A DNA stretch of 12,559 nucleotides, from positions 1 through 12,559 of the forward strand of contig CAIYXH010000243.1 of NCBI GenBank assembly GCA_903930195.1, read 5' to 3'. Shown here piece after piece: positions 4,928 to 10,896 of the stretch. A program made the translations under genes and the position numbers. This DNA comes from an uncultured Actinomycetes bacterium. Its GTDB lineage: Bacteria > Actinomycetota > Thermoleophilia > Gaiellales > Gaiellaceae. How positions within the stretch are numbered: position 1 is the first letter of the stretch; each line of letters opens with the position of its first letter. Below the pieces are notes generated by a model. That model ran no database searches, had not been told where the DNA came from, and saw only the letters and a list, made by a program, of their open reading frames with translations.

Positions 4928-7393
4928 CTAGCGACGACCGCCGCCGCCGCCACCGCGACGCTCACCGTCACGGCGCGGGCGCTCCTCGCGGGGCTCGCGC
5001 GGCGGGGCATCCTTTGCCCGCTCGATGAGCTCTTCCGGCGAGACGACGTTGCTGCCCTCGTGCTTCTGGAGCAGCTTCAGGCCGATGCGCCCACGCGCCT
5101 TGTCGACCTCCTGGACGACGACGTCGACGACGTCGCCGCGGGCCAGGACATCCTCGATGTGGTTGACGCGGCCCGGGCCCACGTTCGAGACGTGGAGCAG
5201 GCCGTCGGTGCCCTTCTTCAGCTCGATGAACGCGCCGAAGTCGGTCGTCTTGACGACCCTGGCCTCGATGAACTCGTCCCCGACCTCCGGGTCCTTCGTG
5301 AGCGCGTTGATCGCGTTGATCGCCGCGGTCCCGTTGTCGCCCGAGGTGGCGTAGACGAGGATCGTGCCGTCCTCCTGGATGTCGATCTGCACGTCGTAGT
5401 CGGCCTCGAGCGAGCGGATCGTCTCGCCGCCCTTGCCGATGACCATGCCGATGTACTCCGGGTTGATCTGGACGGACGAGATCCGCGGTGCGTGGCCGGC
5501 GAGCTCGGCACGCGGCTCCGCGATCGCGGTCAGCATGCGCTCGAGGATCGCCGCGCGAGCGTCACGGGCCTGGCCGAGGGCCTTCTCCATGATCTCGCGG
5601 GAGACACCGGTGATCTTGATGTCCATCTGCAGGGCGGTGATGCCCTCGGCGGTGCCGGCGACCTTGAAGTCCATGTCACCGAGGTGATCCTCGGCGCCCT
5701 GGATGTCGGTGAGGATGACGTAGTCGTCGCCCTCCATGACGAGGCCCATGGCGATGCCGGAGACCGGTGCCGTGATCGGCACGCCGGCGTCCATCAGGCC
5801 GAGCGTGGAGCCGCAGACCGAGCCCATCGACGACGAGCCGTTCGACTCGAGCGTCTCGGAGACGACCCGCATCGTGTACGGGAAGTCCTCGACCGACGGC
5901 AGCACGGCCTGGAGGGCCCGCTGCGCCAGGGCACCGTGACCGATGTCGCGGCGCTTGGGGGCGCCGACACGGCCTGTCTCCCCGACCGAGTACGGCGGGA
6001 AGTTGTAGTGGTGCATGTAGCGGCGGTCCTTCTCGAGCGAGAGGTCGTCGATCCGCTGGCCTTCCTTCTGTGTGCCGAGCGTGACGAGCGACATGATCTG
6101 CGTCTGGCCGCGGGTGAAGAGCGCCGACCCGTGGGTGCGCGGCGTGACGCCGACCTCGACCTGGATCGGGCGGATCTCCGTCTCGGAGCGGCCGTCCGGG
6201 CGCCGCTTGTCGACGGCGATCTTCTTGCGGACGAGATCCTTGTAGATCCCGTCGATCGCCTTCTTGACGTAGTGCTTCGTCAGCGCGTCTGCGCCGTTGT
6301 CGTCGCCGCCGGGGAACGGCAGCGAGACGGTCTCGAGGATCCGCTCGTTCAGCAGGCGCTGCTTGGCCGACTTGAGCTCCTTCGAGTCCTGCTCGGCGTC
6401 GGTGAGGCCGCGGATGTCCGCCTCGAACTGCGCGCGGACCGGCGCCTCGACGGCGGCGCTGCGCCGCTTCTCGAGGATCGCGGCGAGCGACATCCGGGTC
6501 TGGAGCTCCTTGAGGATGTCGGCCTCGGTCGAGGTCATCGAGATCGCGCCGCACTCACGCTCGACGAGCTCCTCGATCGCCGATGCGCCGGCGACGATGC
6601 CGCCGGATGCGATCTTCGCGTCGATCTCGCCGGCGTACTTGCCGGTGAGGGTCTCCGTGACGGCGGTGTCGAGCCACTTGGTCTTGCCGGCCTTCGCGCG
6701 GAGCTGCTCCTGCGCCTCGCAGAGCTTCGAGATCTCGCCCTGGGCAAGGTCGAGCGCCTCGAGGAGCTTCTCCTCGGGCACCTGGTCTGCGCCGGCCTCG
6801 ACCATCGTCAGGCCGTCCTTCGTGCCGACGACGATCAGGTCGAGCACGCTCTCCTCGTCCGACTCCTGGAAGGTCGGGTTGACGACGAGCTCGCCCTCGA
6901 TCAGACCGACGCGCACGGCGCCGATCGGGCCGTAGAACGGCATCGCCGAGACGTGCAGGGCAGCCGAGACGCCGTTGATCGCAAGGATGTCGTGCGGGAT
7001 GACCATGTCCGCCGAGAGCACGGTGGCAATGCACTGCACCTCGTTGCGGTACCCCTTCGGCCAGAGCGGCCGGATCGGGCGGTCGATCATGCGGGCCGTG
7101 AGGATCGCGCGCTCGGTGGGGCGCCCCTCACGCTTGAAGAAGCCGCCCGGGATCTTGCCGGCGGCGTACGACCGCTCCTCGACGTCGATCGTCAGCGGGA
7201 AGAAGTCCTGGCCTTCCTTGGCCTCCTTCCGACCCTGGGCCGTTGCCAGCACCACGGTCTCGCCGGAGCGCACGATCACGGCGCCGTCGGCCTGCTTGGC
7301 GATCTTGCCGGTCTCGAACGTGATCTCGCGGCCGCCGATCTCGACAGCCACGGAAATGGGAGCCGGATTCGGCTCGCCTTCGATAATGCTCAT
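4928..7393 (-). CDS. pnp: Polyribonucleotide nucleotidyltransferase (PNPase)
   Basis: Phosphorolytic 3'-5' exoribonuclease, also able to add NDP-derived tails; a homotrimer in the RNA-decay machinery. Domains in order: first RNase PH-like domain (about 12-195, FFKREGRPTERA at 85-96), helical linker (about 197-400), second RNase PH-like domain (about 405-625) with RTHGSALFTRG (419-429), the phosphate-binding NGSSSM (518-523) and the catalytic aspartates in DIQGAED (D563, D569, matching E. coli D486 and D492), KH domain with GMVIGKGGETI (649-659), S1 domain (about 704-776) and an Arg/Gly-rich tail ending in six glycines and GRR-type residues. At 821 residues it is 70-110 longer than most PNPases, mainly because the linker is enlarged. 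GGAGGA (7408-7403) lies 9 bases before the ATG. It is downstream of rpsO, as in most bacteria, and a long hairpin in the leader may mediate feedback. Confidence 0.98.
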   Translation of the reverse strand: MSIIEGEPNPAPISVAVEIGGREITFETGKIAKQADGAVIVRSGETVVLATAQGRKEAKEGQDFFPLTIDVEERSYAAGKIPGGFFKREGRPTERAILTARMIDRPIRPLWPKGYRNEVQCIATVLSADMVIPHDILAINGVSAALHVSAMPFYGPIGAVRVGLIEGELVVNPTFQESDEESVLDLIVVGTKDGLTMVEAGADQVPEEKLLEALDLAQGEISKLCEAQEQLRAKAGKTKWLDTAVTETLTGKYAGEIDAKIASGGIVAGASAIEELVERECGAISMTSTEADILKELQTRMSLAAILEKRRSAAVEAPVRAQFEADIRGLTDAEQDSKELKSAKQRLLNERILETVSLPFPGGDDNGADALTKHYVKKAIDGIYKDLVRKKIAVDKRRPDGRSETEIRPIQVEVGVTPRTHGSALFTRGQTQIMSLVTLGTQKEGQRIDDLSLEKDRRYMHHYNFPPYSVGETGRVGAPKRRDIGHGALAQRALQAVLPSVEDFPYTMRVVSETLESNGSSSMGSVCGSTLGLMDAGVPITAPVSGIAMGLVMEGDDYVILTDIQGAEDHLGDMDFKVAGTAEGITALQMDIKITGVSREIMEKALGQARDARAAILERMLTAIAEPRAELAGHAPRISSVQINPEYIGMVIGKGGETIRSLEADYDVQIDIQEDGTILVYATSGDNGTAAINAINALTKDPEVGDEFIEARVVKTTDFGAFIELKKGTDGLLHVSNVGPGRVNHIEDVLARGDVVDVVVQEVDKARGRIGLKLLQKHEGSNVVSPEELIERAKDAPPREPREERPRRDGERRGGGGGGRR

Positions 7394-7433
7394 CTCTGTA
7401 TGTCCTCCACTATGCGTCCTAGGGGGAGGCGGC

Positions 7434-7482
7434 GGTTTGAGCGGGCTCCGGCCCGCGTCGGGACCGCGAGCTCGCTCAAACC
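7434..7482 (-). promoter_or_regulatory. Long hairpin in the rpsO-pnp leader, candidate RNase III/PNPase feedback site
   Basis: GGTTTGAGCG (7434-7443) and CGCTCAAACC (7473-7482) pair perfectly over 10 bp. In the minus-strand RNA the stem continues after one A-C mismatch with 4 more pairs (7445-7448 with 7468-7471), and the tip can form about 6 further pairs including one G-U. An alternative 6-bp hairpin, GCGGGC/GCCCGC, occupies 7441-7456. The element lies between the rpsO stop and the pnp Shine-Dalgarno and is not followed by a U tract. E. coli has an RNase III-cleaved stem-loop at the same place, used in pnp autoregulation; equivalence here is inference. Confidence 0.55.
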
Positions 7483-7507
7483 TCCACCCCCCATTGCTTG
7501 GGTGGAA

Positions 7508-7777
7508 CTAGCGGCGTAGGCCGAGTTCCTTGATGAGGGCGCGATAGCCCTCGAGATCCTTCTTCTGCAGGTAGTTCAGGAACCGCCGGCGCTGGCCGAC
7601 GAGCTTGAGCAGACCGCGCCGCGAGTAGTGATCCTTCGCGTGTGTCCGCAGGTGCTCGGTCAGACCGTTGATGCGCTCGGTCAGCATCGCGATCTGGACT
7701 TCGGGCGAACCCGTGTCGGTGTCGGTCTTGCCGAACCGCGTGATTGCTGCCTGCTTGGCTTCCTTGGTGAGGGCCAT
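7508..7777 (-). CDS. rpsO: 30S ribosomal protein S15
   Basis: Primary 16S rRNA-binding protein of the 30S platform, which nucleates S6/S18 assembly and contributes to an inter-subunit bridge. The product has the standard 89 residues, with the conserved N-terminus, DTGSPEVQIAMLTERI (about 21-36), LRTHAKDHYSRRGLLKLVGQ (43-62) and RRRFLNYL (63-70). AGGAGG (7787-7782) lies 4 bases before the ATG, one of the two clear Shine-Dalgarno sequences in the window. It stands 123 bases after ribF and 114 before pnp. In many bacteria S15 represses its own mRNA through a leader structure; I could not identify that structure with confidence here. Its stop is TAG at 7508-7510. Confidence 0.99.
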   Translation of the reverse strand: MALTKEAKQAAITRFGKTDTDTGSPEVQIAMLTERINGLTEHLRTHAKDHYSRRGLLKLVGQRRRFLNYLQKKDLEGYRALIKELGLRR

Positions 7778-7900
7778 GTCGCCTCCTGGTTTCGTAGGTC
7801 ACCTGCTGTCCAGCAACGCCGCGAAGGAAGAACGCGCACGGCCGGGCAGAGGTCGTTGCCAAGGGTACCAGTTGCCCGATCTCGGGGATTTGCAGGCGAT
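7778..7900 (-). other. Gap between ribF and rpsO, probable rpsO leader
   Basis: This 123-base gap has no supportable gene. It holds the rpsO Shine-Dalgarno (7787-7782), a small inverted repeat TGCTG/CAGCA (7804-7808 and 7811-7815) and a TACCCT box on the minus strand (7867-7862) that fits TAnnnT but lacks a convincing -35. A separate promoter and an S15-responsive leader are expected from other bacteria but not proven by what I see. Confidence 0.3.
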
Positions 7901-8764
7901 TCAGGGGCGAACGGCGGCGCGGGCCTGCTCGACGTCGCGGCCGATCTGCGCAACAAGCTCGGCTTCGCTCCCGAACGACGCCTCGTCACGGAGCCGTTCC
8001 CACAGCTCGACGACGAGCCGCTCCCCGTAGAGGTCGCCCTCGAAGTCGAGCAGGAACGCCTCGAGCCGCTGCTCGCCGGCGCCGTAGTGCGGGTTCACCC
8101 CGATCGACATGGCCACGCGATGGCCGCGTGTCGCCCCGGCGTAGATGCCGTACGACGGCACGAGCAGCCGAGCCTCGGGCTCGATGTTCGCCGTCGGGAA
8201 GCCGAGCCACTCGCCGCGGGCATCGCCGGAGACGACCATGCCCTCCACCTCGACGGGCCGGCCGAGCAACGGCGCAGCGGCCCGCACCTCGCCCGCGGCG
8301 ACGAGCGTCCGGATCCGGGACGACGAGATGCCCTCGACGAGCGGGACGATCTCGGCTCGGATCCCGAGCTGCTCGAGGAGCGCAAAGTCGCCACGGCGCT
8401 CGCGCCCGAAGCGGAAGGCATCGCCCGCGACGACGACCTCGGCTCCGATCGAGCGGAGGTACTGGTCGACGAACGCCTCGGCCTCGAGCGCGGCGACCTC
8501 CCGGGTGAAGGGCACGACGAGCGTCTCCTCCACGCCGAGGTCTGCGAGCAGCTCGAGCCGCCGTTCGAGCGTGGCCAGTGCGACGACCTGGCCGCCCAGC
8601 ACCTCGCGCGGATGCGGGTCGAAGGTCACGACCGTCGCCAGCGGCCCCGCAGCCCGCATCGCCTCGACCACCGCACGATGGCCGAGGTGGACACCGTCGA
8701 ACGTCCCGATCGCGATGGCACGCGGTTGCCGTTCGAGCTCGGAAGGGACGCGCGCGACCTTCAT
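7901..8764 (-). CDS. ribF: Bifunctional riboflavin kinase / FAD synthetase
   Basis: Converts riboflavin to FMN and then to FAD. The N-terminal nucleotidyltransferase (FAD synthetase) domain shows GTFDGVHLGH (20-29), TFDPHPREVL (47-56), VVAGDAFRFG (111-120) and ISSSRIR (146-152). The C-terminal flavokinase domain, about 168-285, carries GFPTAN (188-193), YGIYAG (205-210) and LLDFEGDLYGE (238-248) followed by the likely catalytic glutamate in VVELWERLRDE (E253). The length of 287 is slightly below the usual 300-315, with both domains present. The ATG overlaps the truB stop (ATGA), so translation is probably coupled to truB; the truB-ribF-rpsO order is common in Actinobacteria and Firmicutes. 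It is the last gene of the infB-side operon before the 123-base gap. Confidence 0.97.
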   Translation of the reverse strand: MKVARVPSELERQPRAIAIGTFDGVHLGHRAVVEAMRAAGPLATVVTFDPHPREVLGGQVVALATLERRLELLADLGVEETLVVPFTREVAALEAEAFVDQYLRSIGAEVVVAGDAFRFGRERRGDFALLEQLGIRAEIVPLVEGISSSRIRTLVAAGEVRAAAPLLGRPVEVEGMVVSGDARGEWLGFPTANIEPEARLLVPSYGIYAGATRGHRVAMSIGVNPHYGAGEQRLEAFLLDFEGDLYGERLVVELWERLRDEASFGSEAELVAQIGRDVEQARAAVRP

Positions 8765-9492
8765 GCGGGATGCGGCTCCCGCTCGGCCTCGAGCACACGC
8801 TCGCGTACCTCGGCCGGCACACGGTCGAGCGCGCTCTCGGGCAGCCGCGCCAGGATCTCGGCGACCGGGTGCAGCTGCTCGGGTGCGGCCTCGTCGATGC
8901 CGAAGGGACCGACGGCGGTGCGACGCAGGCTCACGCAGTGCCCGCCGAGGGCGACCGCCAACGAGCGGATGTAGGTGCCGGACTCGACGTGCGCCTCGAG
9001 CTCGACAGTCGAGGCGTCGGGGGAGGTCGCGACGAGCTCGAAGATGCGCGAACGGCGCAGCGGCATCTCGACCTCCACCCCGCGCCGGGCGAGCCGGTAG
9101 GCGCGCTCACCGTCGATCTTCACCGCGGAGATCGCGGGGATCGGCAGCTCGACCTCGCCCCGGAGCCCGTCGACCATGGCGGCGAGCTCGTCCGCCGAGG
9201 GCGGGTCGTGGCGTTCCAGGATCTCGCCCGTCAGGTCGCCGCTCGACGTCGTGGCCGTGAGGTCGATGGTCGCCGTGTAGCGCTTGTCGAGCCCGACGAA
9301 GCAGGGGACGAGCTTCGTCGCGAGGCCTGAGAGCAGGATCAGGAGCCCAGTCGCGAACGGGTCGAGCGTGCCAGCGTGACCCGTGCGGGCGCCGGTCTGG
9401 CGGCGCAGGCCGGCGACGAGCGCGAATGACGAAGGGCCGGCCGGCTTGTCGACGAGCGCGACGCCGATCGGCCTAGCTGCGCGCGGCGGCAT
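8761..9492 (-). CDS. truB: tRNA pseudouridine(55) synthase, short form
   Basis: Makes pseudouridine at U55 in the T-loop of tRNAs. The 243-residue product has the family start GVALVDKPAGPSSF (10-23), the catalytic GHAGTLDPFATGLL (38-51, nucleophile D44), RYTATIDL (71-78), the SAVKIDGERAYRLAR element (122-136) and SGTYIRSL (171-178). It is clearly shorter than E. coli TruB (314): the catalytic core is complete, but the sequence ends soon after, at an Arg/Glu-rich tail, leaving no room for a C-terminal PUA domain. The ATG at 9492 lies inside the end of nrnA (20-base overlap); the frame is open much further upstream, but that extension is Arg/Ser-rich antisense-like noise and no other start lies near the KPAG motif. 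The stop overlaps the ribF start. Confidence 0.96.
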   Translation of the reverse strand: MPPRAARPIGVALVDKPAGPSSFALVAGLRRQTGARTGHAGTLDPFATGLLILLSGLATKLVPCFVGLDKRYTATIDLTATTSSGDLTGEILERHDPPSADELAAMVDGLRGEVELPIPAISAVKIDGERAYRLARRGVEVEMPLRRSRIFELVATSPDASTVELEAHVESGTYIRSLAVALGGHCVSLRRTAVGPFGIDEAAPEQLHPVAEILARLPESALDRVPAEVRERVLEAEREPHPA

Positions 9493-10480
9493 CGCCTTCG
9501 CCCGTCGCGTCGACGAACGCGCGGTGGACGAACTCCGAGATCTCCTCGACCGTGCCCTCACTCGAGAAGCCCGCGGCCTGCCGATGCCCGCCGCCGCCCG
9601 AGAGGCGCGCGATCGCCGAGACGTCGATCGCGCCGGTGCTCGACCGCAGCGAGATCCGCCGCTTGGGGCCGCCGGGCGTCGGCGGCTCACGGATGAGGGC
9701 CACGAGCTCGGCCCCCTCGGCGGCGCGCAGGTAGTCGATGATGCCTTCGGAGAACGGCTCCTCGGCCCCGGCGTTCGCGAAGTCGTCGCGGTCGAGGTGA
9801 GCGACGACGAGTTTGCCGCCGTCGTAGAGGCGCGCGTTCTCGAGCGCACGCGCGAGGAGCTTCAGCTTCGCGAACTGCACGGTCTCGTAGACCGCGCGGA
9901 AGATCGTGTGCACGTCGGCGCCCGCCTCGACGAGCTCGGCTGCGAGCCGGAGCGACTTCGGCGTCGTGTTCGAGTACTGGAAGCGGCCGGTGTCGGTGAC
10001 GAGGCCCACGTAGAGCGCCTCCGCGATCGCGGGGGTCAGCGCAACGTCGAGGCCGCCGAGGATGTCGCGCACGATCTCGGCCGTCGACGAGGCGTCGGCG
10101 ACGACGAGGTTGACCGTTCCGAAGCGGGTGTTGTCGTGGTGGTGGTCGACGTCGACCACCAGCTTCGCCCGCTCGAGCAGCTCTGCCTCCGGGCCGAGGC
10201 GGCGCTCGTTCGCGCAGTCGACCGCGAGCACCAGACGCTCGCCGATGTCGTCGGGGATGTCGCGGCGCACGTCGTCGAGCGCGAGAAAGCCGTACTCGCC
10301 CGGCAACGGCAGCTCGCCCGACAGGTACATGACGACGTCCTTCCCGAGGGCACGCAGGCCGAGCGTGGCGCCGAGCATCGAGCCGAGCGCGTCACCGTCC
10401 GGATTCTCGTGGGTGACGACCACGAACGTGTCGTGCCCGCGCAGGGCCTCGACGACCGCTGCAAAGTCACTCTGTGTCAT
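9473..10480 (-). CDS. nrnA: DHH/DHHA1 phosphoesterase, NrnA-like nano-RNase / pAp or c-di-AMP-product hydrolase
   Basis: A 335-residue manganese-dependent phosphoesterase. The DHH domain shows THENPDGDALGS (H24, D28, D30), AVDCAN (D88), VDVDHHHDN (D112, H113, H114) and VTDTGRF (D163). The DHHA1 domain carries the substrate-binding GGGGHRQAAGF (295-305). Family members degrade oligoribonucleotides of 2-5 nucleotides, pAp, and pApA from c-di-AMP; the sequence alone does not decide between them. The actinobacterial homologue (CnpB in M. tuberculosis) also lies directly after rbfA. The ATG at 10480 is preferred: it is preceded by GGGGG four to five bases upstream and lies 5 codons before the conserved region starts. 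A second in-frame ATG at 10495 arises from a tandem repeat; the TTG/ATG-type extension to 10537 is unlikely. It overlaps rbfA by 14 bases and truB by 20. Confidence 0.94.
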   Translation of the reverse strand: MTQSDFAAVVEALRGHDTFVVVTHENPDGDALGSMLGATLGLRALGKDVVMYLSGELPLPGEYGFLALDDVRRDIPDDIGERLVLAVDCANERRLGPEAELLERAKLVVDVDHHHDNTRFGTVNLVVADASSTAEIVRDILGGLDVALTPAIAEALYVGLVTDTGRFQYSNTTPKSLRLAAELVEAGADVHTIFRAVYETVQFAKLKLLARALENARLYDGGKLVVAHLDRDDFANAGAEEPFSEGIIDYLRAAEGAELVALIREPPTPGGPKRRISLRSSTGAIDVSAIARLSGGGGHRQAAGFSSEGTVEEISEFVHRAFVDATGEGDAAARS

Positions 10481-10862
10481 CGGCCCCCGTGTCATTGGCG
10501 CTCGTGTCGTCAACGGGCTCTCCCATCTCTGCCGCAAGGCTGTCGATGAGGCTCGACATCCGCACCCCGTACTCGACCGACGGATCGTATTCGAAGGTCA
10601 GGTGGGGCGTTCGCCGCATCCGCAGCTCCCGCGAGACCAATCCCTGGATCCTGACCGTCGCTGCAGCGAGCGCGTCGAGCGCCTTCTTCCGCTTCTTCTC
10701 GCTCCCGAGAACCGAGACGTAGATGGTTCCCTCGCGCAGGTCGGGCGAGACGGAGACACCGGTCACCGTGACGATGCCGAGGCGCGGATCGTGGAGCTCT
10801 CCGAGCGCGCCGGCAACGACGGAGCGGACCTCCTCGTTGACACGGCGCATGCGGTCGGACAT
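10467..10862 (-). CDS. rbfA: 30S ribosome-binding factor A
   Basis: Assembly factor that binds the immature 30S subunit near helix 1 of 16S rRNA and promotes late maturation and cold adaptation. The 131-residue product has the family pattern RVNEEVRSVVAGALGELHDPR (7-27), then TVTGVSVSPDLREGTIYVSVL, AAATVRIQGLVSRELRMR and TPHLTFEYDPSVEYG, a KH-like fold. It ends in an acidic tail, DDTSANDTGADDTE, encoded by a 15-base repeat. The ATG at 10862 is 34 bases after infB stops; a second in-frame ATG four codons later cannot be excluded. The Shine-Dalgarno is weak (GGTGG about 7 bases upstream). The infB-rbfA pair is conserved in most bacteria. Confidence 0.97.
   Translation of the reverse strand: MSDRMRRVNEEVRSVVAGALGELHDPRLGIVTVTGVSVSPDLREGTIYVSVLGSEKKRKKALDALAAATVRIQGLVSRELRMRRTPHLTFEYDPSVEYGVRMSSLIDSLAAEMGEPVDDTSANDTGADDTE
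10470..10511 (-). repeat. 15-base tandem repeat at the rbfA end / nrnA start
   Basis: Just before the rbfA stop codon, nearly three 15-base units (10511-10497, 10496-10482, 10481-10470) encode DDTSA, NDTGA and DDTE. In the shifted frame of nrnA, units 2 and 3 each supply an ATGACAC, giving two start codons 15 bases apart (10495 and 10480). The unit similarity is imperfect but plain in both sequence and protein. Confidence 0.6.
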
Positions 10863-10896
10863 CGGTCAACCACCAACAGGACGCGGTTCGGTGGAG

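Noticed and set aside
4112..7519. Plus-strand open frame of 1135 codons opposite pnp and the M16 gene
   Set aside because: It is antisense to two secure genes, is extremely rich in Arg, Asp, Leu and Val, and shows no domain. Long antisense frames are a by-product of GC-rich third codon positions.
7862..7890. Classical promoter for rpsO (TACCCT box with AATCCC 17 bases upstream)
   Set aside because: The -35 match is poor and nothing else supports it, so it is only mentioned as a weak candidate.
9493..9849. 119-residue N-terminal extension of TruB
   Set aside because: It is Arg/Ser-rich, lies wholly inside nrnA in another frame, and TruB motifs begin just after the ATG at 9492.
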